DNA from: Sporomusa silvacetica DSM 10669
GTDB lineage: Bacteria > Bacillota > Negativicutes > Sporomusales > Sporomusaceae
Reading direction: 5' to 3'
Assembly: GCF_002257705.1 (NCBI RefSeq)
Contig: NZ_LSLK01000110.1
Span: 36,718 to 100,717 of the forward strand
DNA: 64,000 nt
In this document: positions 8,785-16,335 of the stretch, piece by piece
How positions within the stretch are numbered: the first letter of the stretch is position 1
Layout of the letters: each line of letters starts with the position of its first letter
Made by a program: the position numbers and the translations under genes
The notes under the pieces: model-generated
What the model saw: only the letters and a program-made list of their open reading frames with translations
Databases searched by the model: none
What the model was told of the DNA's origin: nothing

Positions 8785-8845
8785 AAAGGAGTTGGTGCTC
8801 CCAGAAATCCGCTAACTATCTTTTTTGCACGTTTCGTCCTCCTTT
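8785..8845 (-). promoter_or_regulatory. possible structured leader of the aldehyde oxidoreductase gene
   Basis: On the minus strand AAAGGAG (8845-8839) pairs with CTCCTTT (8791-8785), and CGTGC/GCAC (around 8830 and 8797) form an inner helix. It sits 47 bp before the ATG. I could not match it to the Moco riboswitch or another known class; it may be a chance hairpin. Confidence 0.25.
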
Positions 8846-8940
8846 TTGGATATCGAGTCCCTTAAAGACTTATTTAGTTTTTTCCAACATTAGTTGCTCT
8901 ATACACTATATAGATAAAACAAAAACTGACTGTTCATCAC

Positions 8941-9966
8941 CTAACTGCCCTTACCAAAAGTACAATGGGGGTATTGGCACAAATCACAATTGAAACAGAA
9001 TCCCCCATGGGCCAAGCGAGTAATATCTTTTCGGGTAATTTCTTCTCCTGCTAAAATACGAGGAACAAGCAAATCAAATATTGTTGTTTTGTGATACATC
9101 ACGCAACCGGGTAAACCTAATACTGGAATGTTGCCGATACGGGCGAGCATAAACATCGACCCTGGAAGTACTGGTGCACCATAAGAAATGACATAGCCGC
9201 CAGCCTCTTTAATTCCCACCGGGGTCACGTCATCCGGATCAACCGACATCCCTCCGGTGGTTATAATCATTTCGGCCCCTTCTTTGATTAACGTTTGGAT
9301 GGACTCAGAAATCATCGTAACGTTATCATCAGAAAAGATCTGCCGCAAAATTTGACTGCCTAATTCCGTTATTTTTCTCTGTATAACCGGGCCAAACTGA
9401 TCTTGTATGCGCCCATGATAAACCTCGCTGCCGGTGGTAACAACTCCTACCTTTAACGATCTTAGCGGTTTGATCTCCACAATTGGAAAAAACGCCTCAC
9501 CTATTTTTTCCACGTTACGTATTTTGTCAGTATTAATTACCAACGGGACAACCCGGCTGCCGGCAATAACGTCCCCGGCACCGACCATCTGATTTGAATG
9601 TATGGTAGCCAACACTATTTCATCAATGTCGTTAATTTTATCTAATGCACTGGTATTAATCTTTAACAGACCCGCCATTTTCGCTCTAAGTTCAACCTTG
9701 CCTTCCACTGGCTCTGTCAAGGTAATGCCTTGCCCGGCAGCGGCTTGGGCGATTCTAATTGCCGCATCATTTTCATGCAAGGCATTCTCATTTACTTCCC
9801 AGACATATAGGTGCTCTTTCCCTAAATTCAATAGTTTAGGTACGTCCTCGCGCTTTACTACATGACCTTTTTTAAATGCCCGGCCTTTTGACTTGCCGGG
9901 AACGATCTCTGTAATGTCATGGCATAATACCATACCTTCCGCTTCGTAAACTGGTACGACTTTCAT
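8941..9966 (-). CDS. MoeA-like molybdopterin-binding protein
   Basis: A 341-aa protein with a MoeA/CinA molybdopterin-binding domain in its second half: TTGSEVYHG, ITTGGMSVDPDDVTPVGIKE and GLPGCVMYHKTT are the usual nucleotide/pterin loops. The short cysteine-rich tail CFNCDLCQYPHC could hold a metal or a sulfur species. Such stand-alone proteins often neighbour xanthine-dehydrogenase-family enzymes and are thought to help molybdenum cofactor insertion or sulfuration (inference). AAGGAGTTGAACGG precedes ATG. It lies upstream of the aldehyde oxidoreductase gene, 202 bp apart, on the same strand. Confidence 0.8.
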   Translation of the reverse strand: MKVVPVYEAEGMVLCHDITEIVPGKSKGRAFKKGHVVKREDVPKLLNLGKEHLYVWEVNENALHENDAAIRIAQAAAGQGITLTEPVEGKVELRAKMAGLLKINTSALDKINDIDEIVLATIHSNQMVGAGDVIAGSRVVPLVINTDKIRNVEKIGEAFFPIVEIKPLRSLKVGVVTTGSEVYHGRIQDQFGPVIQRKITELGSQILRQIFSDDNVTMISESIQTLIKEGAEMIITTGGMSVDPDDVTPVGIKEAGGYVISYGAPVLPGSMFMLARIGNIPVLGLPGCVMYHKTTIFDLLVPRILAGEEITRKDITRLAHGGFCFNCDLCQYPHCTFGKGS

Positions 9967-10410
9967 CCGTTCAACTCCTTATAATTATGAAAATACCTAG
10001 AACAAGCTGTACTATATTTATATAAAAAGGCAAAGTGCAACAAAAGGAAATGGCACTATGCACAATGGTTATAATTCTCAATTGGGATGTTATTTATGCT
10101 GATTAATGTATGCCACATAGAGCGTTTGTTTTACATGCTAATCACTAGGTAACGATACATGATGTATTTATACAAGCAAAAGAGAACCAGCTTGTATCCA
10201 AAGCCAGTTCTCTTTCGTAAAGGAGAAATTATTTATTTTTATTGCGTTTTACAAAGTCCCCCTGGATAACAGATTATTACTGCTAATATTAATTATACAT
10301 TAATTTAGTATAATTAATTCCATTTCGCAGAAACCCAGTTTTGCTAACAGAAAAAATATAGTTAATACCATAAGAACCGGAAGATCAAAGCTGAGGAGGA
10401 AAAATTAAAG
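9967..10410. other. 444-bp intergenic region with one hairpin
   Basis: This divergent stretch is AT-rich. The only clear structure is a hairpin with arms AAAGAGAAC (10179-10187) and GTTCTCTTT (10207-10215). It has no convincing U-run in either direction, so its role is unclear. A TTGCAC (10042-10037) with AT-rich sequence about 17 bp on is a possible promoter for the MoeA-like gene. No further gene is seen. Confidence 0.4.
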
Positions 10411-10941
10411 ATGAATGTTTTTTCGAATATAAAATCAATATTCACCCGAGAACATAGTACCAATGAAGAAATTCTTTCGATCGACGATAAAAATCAAGAA
10501 ATAATTCAAGATTTTACCCTCAAAATACAAGATACGTGTCATCAACTAGTACAAATCTTTGAACCGCAACATGAACAATTTGGTCCATTATACGAACAAC
10601 TAAACAAGCTGTGCAAAAGTGCTTTAATCAAATTGCCTTCAGATTTCGTTTATAGTGATACTGGCAATACCCTTTTCACGGCAATCGCTTATACCAAATT
10701 GTACTATTGGTTACGGTCAAATAACGATAAGAAAGAATATAAATCAGAGTTGATTCTCTGCGAGGAAATCGATAAGAAAAAAAGATTATCGCCCACATTG
10801 CGTACAGCTGTACAAAAAATATGTTTCGAGGAAAACACTGATCAAACTAAATACGAATCCAGTTTGAAATACTTTCGCAAAATGTGTATTCATGAAATTG
10901 ATAAATTATCCGAAACAGAGATTATTGACGAATATAATTAA
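10411..10941 (+). CDS. hypothetical protein, 176 aa
   Basis: I do not recognise a family. The protein is hydrophilic, lysine- and glutamate-rich and predicted to be mostly helical, with no signal peptide or membrane segment. The segment YSDTGNTLFTAIAYTKLYYW (about 87-106) is the most ordered-looking part. GAGGAGGAAAAA (10393-10404) is a good ribosome site for ATG 10411. It stands alone, with a terminator about 85 bp downstream. AT-rich codon use resembles the unrecognised gene at 35913-36377. Confidence 0.65.
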   Translation: MNVFSNIKSIFTREHSTNEEILSIDDKNQEIIQDFTLKIQDTCHQLVQIFEPQHEQFGPLYEQLNKLCKSALIKLPSDFVYSDTGNTLFTAIAYTKLYYWLRSNNDKKEYKSELILCEEIDKKKRLSPTLRTAVQKICFEENTDQTKYESSLKYFRKMCIHEIDKLSETEIIDEYN

Positions 10942-11026
10942 TAAGTCCGCGAACTCACTGCAAACACTCCTTCCTCTCTTTATCGCTGCATCTGCTTTGT
11001 TACCAAGGATTTAACCAATAAATTGT

Positions 11027-11062
11027 GAACCAGGTTGCCGTAAACGTCCTCCTGGTTCTTTT
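11027..11062 (+). terminator. terminator after the 176-aa gene
   Basis: GAACCAGG (11027-11034) pairs with CCTGGTTC (11051-11058), followed by TTTTG. Confidence 0.65.
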
Positions 11063-11207
11063 GTGACCTTACCAATAGATTCAAAATATATATAAGCTTA
11101 TTTGTGAAGCAACCACCGTCTTAACTCCTGCAAGTGGTCAAATAGAGACATCTTCTTGCCTCTGTCGCGCTATCAATTTCTAAATATTGGTTATCCATGA
11201 CTTCTCA

Positions 11208-11408
11208 CTATTTTGTTTCACCCGGCTTGTTTTCTGTTGGCTTGCCCTCAATATTTATAACATTAGACGACTCTCCCGCTACAGCATGCCTTAACTCACT
11301 AAGCCCTTTGCCTAATGCCTTACCTGCCTCAGGCAGCTTACCCGGTCCGAATACAATGAGAGCAATGACTAGTATTACACCTAATTCTGGCATACTGAAA
11401 TTAAGCAA
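11208..11408 (-). CDS. tatA: twin-arginine translocase subunit TatA
   Basis: A 66-aa TatA/TatE-type protein: one N-terminal helix (PELGVILVIALIVFGPGKLPE), the conserved FGPGKLPE hinge, an amphipathic helix (GKALGKGLSELRHAV) and a polar tail. It forms the translocation pore for folded proteins. The start is probably TTG 11408, since family members begin with MxNxSMPEL. It is the last gene of the molybdoenzyme cluster. The cluster encodes at least two twin-arginine substrates (the catalytic subunit and the NapG-like protein), so it brings its own export component. TatC is not in the window. Confidence 0.9.
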   Translation of the reverse strand: MLNFSMPELGVILVIALIVFGPGKLPEAGKALGKGLSELRHAVAGESSNVINIEGKPTENKPGETK

Positions 11409-11492
11409 AATTCCCTATCCCCTTTCTTATAAAAATTCCGGTATGAACCAATGAAAATATAGTCCTGTATGTTAACTGATGCTCTTTCTAAC

Positions 11493-12659
11493 TCAATTCT
11501 TAACCACGCACCCCAACAAGCGTGCCATACGCTGCTCTAGAGGCTCCAACAAGTGATCGATTTCTTCTTGTCTTTTCTCGCTGAGTACTCGCGGCGTCTG
11601 GGCAAGCATTGCGTCAAGATCGACGGTTGAGATTATTTTGATGCTTTCACAGCAACAAATATCTTTACATAAACCGCACTGCGTGCAGCGCGACGTATCC
11701 AAGGAAATACTGCAAAGATTATCCTGGTTACGAATAACGATGGCCGCAGTCGGACAAGCCTCCGCACAGGCTCCACAGCCATTGCAGCTGTCGGCAATAT
11801 GAATATCCCCCCAGAGGCTGCTGTGAAAACCCGTAGAAATCGCCGTAGTTTTAAGTTTCTTTAGGGAGTTAACCAGCGAACACCACTTATCCGGCAAGTA
11901 TTTGGACTCTTCCATGGGATTCATCAGTTCAGTATTAGTATCTGGTTGCTTGTCAGCAGTACCCAAGATTATTTCCGGCAGCACCTGTGTAAAAAGGCTC
12001 TCACTTTTTCTCTTAAACGCGGTGAGAAAGGCGCGGCGTGACATGCCAGTCGCCTCACTTTCCATGATAGGCAGCGGTTTGATTTTTTCCGGAATCTTCT
12101 GGGTAAGGGCAATCACGACAGGATATTTCCAGCATTCCAGTAACCGGTTTGCCGTGTCAGCCATTGTCTGAACCAGAAAGCAAAGCTTGTTTTGCAGACA
12201 GTCTACACAGGAGGCATTGAGGATGGACACGCTGGTTGCACCTCGAAGAACCGCATCGACAAGAATGGATTCCTCGCACCGAGCGATACACTGCACAGCA
12301 ATGGCACGCTGACGCTCAGCGGGATGAGCTTTGAGATAGGCTTCACAAGCGAAGGCAACTGCTCCTGAGCGTTCTACATGAAGTGCAATAAGCGAGCGTA
12401 ACTCTTTATTAGAAGGCAGCTTGGCGGAAAGCGCACCGCTGGGGCAGACCGAAGTGCAGGCACCGCATCCGCTACACTTTTCAGCTAGTAAGGCAAGACC
12501 TTCCGAGCAGGTAATGGCACCACTGGGACACACCGAGGAACAGCGCAGACAGGAGCTATGAAGATGCCGCTTGCGCAGGCACCGCTTTTCGTGCATGACG
12601 ATACCCCGCTTGTCAAGCTTGGCACAGGCTTCTGTAAATTGTTCAAGTTTAGACAACAT
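11493..12659 (-). CDS. polyferredoxin with four [4Fe-4S] motifs
   Basis: A 388-aa iron-sulfur protein. N-terminal pair: CLRCSSVCPSGAITC (about 37-51) and CSGCGACTSVCPSGAL (about 62-77). C-terminal pair: CNGCGACAEACPTAAI and CTQCGLCKDICCCESI. Between them is a cysteine-bearing region (CEAYLKAH, QCIARCEES, ASCVDCLQNKLC) recalling electron-transfer subunits of the MvhD/HdrA neighbourhood. An internal SRRAFLTAFKRK sequence resembles a buried twin-arginine motif, so the gene may be a fusion. It starts 9 bp after the NapH-like gene, and its ribosome site GGAGGTGA lies in the end of that gene. Likely role: passing electrons toward the quinol module or the reductase. Confidence 0.78.
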   Translation of the reverse strand: MLSKLEQFTEACAKLDKRGIVMHEKRCLRKRHLHSSCLRCSSVCPSGAITCSEGLALLAEKCSGCGACTSVCPSGALSAKLPSNKELRSLIALHVERSGAVAFACEAYLKAHPAERQRAIAVQCIARCEESILVDAVLRGATSVSILNASCVDCLQNKLCFLVQTMADTANRLLECWKYPVVIALTQKIPEKIKPLPIMESEATGMSRRAFLTAFKRKSESLFTQVLPEIILGTADKQPDTNTELMNPMEESKYLPDKWCSLVNSLKKLKTTAISTGFHSSLWGDIHIADSCNGCGACAEACPTAAIVIRNQDNLCSISLDTSRCTQCGLCKDICCCESIKIISTVDLDAMLAQTPRVLSEKRQEEIDHLLEPLEQRMARLLGCVVKN

Positions 12660-12668
12660 TTACTTCAT

Positions 12669-13553
12669 TCACCTCCAGGGGAATCGAATCGCCTGGACAG
12701 GACAGTTATCTGCACATTCTCTACATTTGGTGCAGTCGCTGATATCCCCTGTCCCACTGCCATTTTTAAGATCTACGTCAAAACTGCAAACGCTGCGGCA
12801 TCGCTGACACTTGGTATCACGGTGTTCTTCCAGACAACGGGAACGGTCCACGGTAGGCACAAGATTGCGGTTGAACCGGCTAAAGAGGCTGAGCAGAGCT
12901 CCGACAGGACACAATTTGCTGCACCATTTTTTCAAAAGTACAAGTTCAACAATGATTACAACAGGAAAAACAATAATATCCATTGTCGGCTCGTTGAAAT
13001 GAAGGAGGCGGATCAAGGCAAACAAAGTCGCAAAAACGAGTCCAATCGGACAGATGAGACAGAATACGGGAAACCCGAAGATGGCGGAAGAGCCCAATGT
13101 TACACCGAGAATAACCAGCCCTGAAGAAGAATTCTTTGCTGTACTTGAACTCTCCTGAGAGCAGGAAGTTTTTGCTGTTTCTCGGTCTTCAAGAATTGGC
13201 TGCGCCGAATCATCATTGGCGGTACTATTCGTAAAGTCCTGCTGGCCTTCATCGACTTTGTTGACTACTAATTTGCGTACTAGGGGAATGGGACAGATCC
13301 AGCCGCAAAAGACACGCCCCAACAGGGCAGTCAGTCCGGCAATCACGAGAAACGAAAGTAGCAAATGCGGCAGGAATTCCCGACCGGCAAACGCCGCTTC
13401 CAGGTAGCCCAGAGGGCAAATCGCGGAGATATTCTCCACTCCAAAAGCAGAAAAAGAACCTGTACCGGCATTTTTGACCGCACCAATAATGATAGTGATC
13501 GCTACGACCGCCATTGTTGTCATTCTCAGCGTTCTTGTTCTATTTCTGTTCAT
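12669..13553 (-). CDS. NapH-like membrane ferredoxin
   Basis: A 294-aa NapH/CcoG-like quinol-oxidising protein with four or five membrane helices. FCGWICPIPLVRK and FCLICPIGLVFA are the paired CxxxCP motifs of the family; KWCSKLCPVGALLSLF is a third. C-terminal [4Fe-4S] motifs are CQRCRSVCSFDVDL and CTKCRECADNCPVQAI. A low-complexity Ser/Thr-rich linker (about 120-150) is unusual. It overlaps the NapG-like gene by 4 bp (ATGA). With NapG it should carry electrons from quinol to the exported side of the membrane. Confidence 0.85.
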   Translation of the reverse strand: MNRNRTRTLRMTTMAVVAITIIIGAVKNAGTGSFSAFGVENISAICPLGYLEAAFAGREFLPHLLLSFLVIAGLTALLGRVFCGWICPIPLVRKLVVNKVDEGQQDFTNSTANDDSAQPILEDRETAKTSCSQESSSTAKNSSSGLVILGVTLGSSAIFGFPVFCLICPIGLVFATLFALIRLLHFNEPTMDIIVFPVVIIVELVLLKKWCSKLCPVGALLSLFSRFNRNLVPTVDRSRCLEEHRDTKCQRCRSVCSFDVDLKNGSGTGDISDCTKCRECADNCPVQAIRFPWR

Positions 13554-14143
13554 ACGCTTTCGTTACCTTTCCTGGCAATGGGTGTGACGACGATACCGCG
13601 AACATTGCCGCCAATGTATGACCTCATCACCAGTGCGGGGCAGATTTTCTCGCAAAGGCCGCAGCCATTGCAGTTATGGGAATCGACCACCGGATGCCCC
13701 TGACCATCAAGCGTGATCGCGTGATAGGGGCACGCGTTCATGCACACCATACAACCGCGGGAATCCCAGGCAATGCAGGTGTCCTGCTGCACGGTCGCCA
13801 GTCCAATCTTCACAGTCTTGCTGTCAAAAGGTTTTAATGCCTGGGTGGGGCAGACCTCAACACATTTATTGCAAAAGTTGCAGTACCCGAGATGAAACTT
13901 CATCACCGGCGTGCGCGCATCCAAAACGCTGTCCGACAAGTGCGCCAGACCAATCACAGCCGTGGGACAGACACTTCGGCAGCGGTCACATCTAAGACAT
14001 CTTGAGATAAAAGCTGCCTCGTCTTGTCCTCCCGGAGGGCGAAGGAGAGCTTTGCGCGGCAGGATCTTTGAAGCTTCTCCAAGCCCGAGAAGAAGGGCAA
14101 ACGCTCCTCCAGTTATTTTTAAAAAGGTGCGCCGTGAGGGCAT
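13550..14143 (-). CDS. NapG-like exported ferredoxin
   Basis: A 197-aa protein with a twin-arginine signal (PSRRTFLKITGGAFALLLG, about 2-20) and four cysteine clusters: CLRCDRCRSVCPTAV, CNFCNKCVEVCPTQAL, CMVCMNACPYHAI and CNGCGLCEKICPALVM. This is the NapG layout: an electron carrier outside the inner membrane working with NapH. ATG directly abuts the torD stop and the end overlaps NapH by 4 bp, a tight operon. It likely forms a second route from quinol to the Mo-reductase, beside the NrfD-like subunit. Confidence 0.87.
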   Translation of the reverse strand: MPSRRTFLKITGGAFALLLGLGEASKILPRKALLRPPGGQDEAAFISRCLRCDRCRSVCPTAVIGLAHLSDSVLDARTPVMKFHLGYCNFCNKCVEVCPTQALKPFDSKTVKIGLATVQQDTCIAWDSRGCMVCMNACPYHAITLDGQGHPVVDSHNCNGCGLCEKICPALVMRSYIGGNVRGIVVTPIARKGNESV

Positions 14144-14830
14144 TTATGCGCCGATCTCCACGACAGTTTCGTCGAGCATAGCTTCAAGGACGGTACGATC
14201 CAAGCGTAAGTAGCCCTTGGTGACTTTCGCAACAGCTTTGTAGAACTCCGTCTCGGCGTACTTCTCGACATCGGCACAAAACACAGGAACCCAATTTAAT
14301 AGATGTTGTGTAAGAAAGTCCATCTGCTCTTTAAGACAGACCGAAACCGCCGGCCAGTCCTTCCTAACCAAAGCCTGTTGTGTCTCGTGGCACAGGTACG
14401 CCATGAATTCAAGTTCGAGGGCGATATGATCTTCCGGAAACTCTAATGTTTCCGCCTTGTCCAGGCCCTTTGCACGGTATGCCGCCACCACTTGATCTCG
14501 CGCCTCTTGCATGATGAGCCGCTTCGGACTCGTGTAAACTGACTCGAATGGATACGCGGCAGCCTCTCCGGCTATCCCTGCACCAAGAAATATCCTCGCG
14601 TAGTCTACAGCCAAATCAGTCAATGGATCGCTCCCCAGACGCCGGAGATACTTTTCAAGCATCCGGTATCCTTCGGCAAGTTCATCTTCGCCGCACTCGT
14701 CGGGAAAACACATACCTTCCATCTGATTCAGCAAGGTTTGATCAACTTCAATCTTGTAGAGGCACCCCAGAAACTGATATAGATTCTCCCTGTTTGCGAT
14801 AATCGCTGAGTACTCCGATATTTTCTCCAC
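14144..14830 (-). CDS. TorD-family molybdoenzyme chaperone
   Basis: A 228-aa all-helical TorD/DmsD-type chaperone. Family features are the YARIFLGAG motif (about 81-89), the PFESVY segment (about 98-103), and PEDHIALELEFMAYL (about 133-147), which matches the ExPDHxxxELxFM signature. These proteins hold the catalytic subunit until the molybdenum cofactor is in, then release it to the Tat machinery. The gene lies between the membrane anchor and the NapG-like gene in the same operon. Confidence 0.9.
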   Translation of the reverse strand: MEKISEYSAIIANRENLYQFLGCLYKIEVDQTLLNQMEGMCFPDECGEDELAEGYRMLEKYLRRLGSDPLTDLAVDYARIFLGAGIAGEAAAYPFESVYTSPKRLIMQEARDQVVAAYRAKGLDKAETLEFPEDHIALELEFMAYLCHETQQALVRKDWPAVSVCLKEQMDFLTQHLLNWVPVFCADVEKYAETEFYKAVAKVTKGYLRLDRTVLEAMLDETVVEIGA

Positions 14831-14898
14831 TTTCTTCCCCCTTCTTTGTTATGACAGCCGGGGAAGAATAGCATGTCTCTTCCCCCAGCTTTCATCAT

Positions 14899-15753
14899 TT
14901 AGAAAAACTGCTTAATACTACTCCCGAGTAAGAACATCATTACTCGAAATGCAACGCCCGCAATCAGGACAGAGGCCAGACCGAGCTTAACTGACGTAAG
15001 TGGCGAGAAATTCTCCGCATTTTTCGTATAGAACTTCGTCATCAGCACTGTAGGAACCAGTAACCCGAGCAACACCAATCCGCCCCAGAAGAGCAGCGCC
15101 AGATTGCCGATTAAGACCCGTGCAACCGATCGAGTCACATCAGGATAAGGAGCAATGGCTATATGTCCCAAGTACACAATGAGCAACACCGTTTGGATTG
15201 CGATTGCCATCAGCGCAGCGCGTTTTATTGTTGCCAATGCAGTTGCATCGGCGTTTTCTGTGCGTGCAAGCAACACGCCTATACTGAAACAACCCATAAC
15301 CGCTGCTGAAGCTACATAAAATACCGGTAGAATCCAGGTGTTCCAGGCAGGTATGGACGCCATCACATACGCATCCCCATTCACAAAGGCAAGCACGACC
15401 GCAAGTACCGCCCCGACGGTTGCGATTATTTTGCAAGTCGCATCAGAAGCGTTTCTCCTCAGGGCAAGTAAATAAATCAGGATGGTCAGACCTACCAGGA
15501 AGATCATCGTCGACTCCATAAAGATTCCGGAGGTTGGATGACCCAACGCACCAAACATCCGCTCCGGATGGCCTAAGTGCAGGGTGCTTGACATACCGCC
15601 GATGCCTAAGGCCACAATCGCAAGTATCGAACTAATTGTTCTGATTTGTTTTGCCTTGCCACACCATTCTGTCAGTGCAACACAACAAAAAAATGTTCCG
15701 CAACCCAGTCCAACAAACAACGTAAAGAAAACCAATGGCCATTGAATACTCAT
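14899..15753 (-). CDS. DmsC/NrfD-like membrane anchor subunit
   Basis: A 284-aa protein with about eight membrane helices, of the DmsC quinol-oxidising anchor type. The family motif SSTLHLGHPERMFGAL lies near 54-69. The frame stays open into the B subunit gene, but GGAAGGAG just before ATG 15753 fixes the start, 4 bp after the B subunit stop. It should pass electrons from quinol to the B subunit. GHPTSGIFMEST and HIAIAPYPDVTRSV fit the DmsC core better than NrfD. Confidence 0.87.
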   Translation of the reverse strand: MSIQWPLVFFTLFVGLGCGTFFCCVALTEWCGKAKQIRTISSILAIVALGIGGMSSTLHLGHPERMFGALGHPTSGIFMESTMIFLVGLTILIYLLALRRNASDATCKIIATVGAVLAVVLAFVNGDAYVMASIPAWNTWILPVFYVASAAVMGCFSIGVLLARTENADATALATIKRAALMAIAIQTVLLIVYLGHIAIAPYPDVTRSVARVLIGNLALLFWGGLVLLGLLVPTVLMTKFYTKNAENFSPLTSVKLGLASVLIAGVAFRVMMFLLGSSIKQFF

Positions 15754-15757
15754 CTTA

Positions 15758-16333
15758 TCACTCCTTCCATGTAGCCGTTTTGCTGTGCAGGATGTACCGA
15801 GCAGAAGGACGGTTTCCCACATCAGGTAGAACGTGCACGCTGTCACTGCCAGCCTTTTGGATTACTTGTGAAACATCACTGCTCGGATCGTCGATGTCGC
15901 CAACAAACCGACACTTAGCCGGACAATTCTTGACACAAGCAGGATTCTCGCCAACGGCCTTTAACTGATCACACAGCGTGCACTTTTCAACAACCTTTGT
16001 CTCTTCGTTGAAGGTGCGGACTCCATAAGGGCAGGCCATCATGCAATACCGACAGCCAATGCACTTTTCCTTATCAATGAGGATAACACCATCCTCACTC
16101 TTATAGGACGCCCCTGTCGGACAAACCTTGACACACGCCGCGTCCTTACATTCCTGGCACATTGTCGGCAAAAAATACATTTCAACTTTTGGATACGTGC
16201 CTGTCGGTCCTACTGTCAACACTTTATTCCATGTACATCCCAGGATTACTCCATTTTCCTGTTTACACGCCACCTCACATGATTTACAGCCGATGCAGCG
16301 ATCCAAGTCAACTACCATAGTTCTTTGTGACAT
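15758..16333 (-). CDS. reductase electron-transfer subunit (DmsB-like)
   Basis: A 191-aa four-cluster ferredoxin subunit. Cysteine groups: CIGCKSCEVACKQEN (about 14-28), CQECKDAACVKVCPTGA, CIGCRYCMMACPYGVR and CTLCDQLKAVGENPACVKNCP. The second group has CxxCxxxxCxxxCP, as in [4Fe-4S] DmsB/PsrB subunits. No signal is present, so it should be exported together with the catalytic subunit. It begins 2 bp after that gene. The C-terminal RPSARYIL is the usual closing motif. Confidence 0.92.
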   Translation of the reverse strand: MSQRTMVVDLDRCIGCKSCEVACKQENGVILGCTWNKVLTVGPTGTYPKVEMYFLPTMCQECKDAACVKVCPTGASYKSEDGVILIDKEKCIGCRYCMMACPYGVRTFNEETKVVEKCTLCDQLKAVGENPACVKNCPAKCRFVGDIDDPSSDVSQVIQKAGSDSVHVLPDVGNRPSARYILHSKTATWKE

Positions 16334-16335
16334 AA

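Noticed and set aside
8785..8845. Moco riboswitch upstream of the aldehyde oxidoreductase
   Set aside because: A short hairpin exists, but the conserved Moco blocks could not be found and the element is too short.
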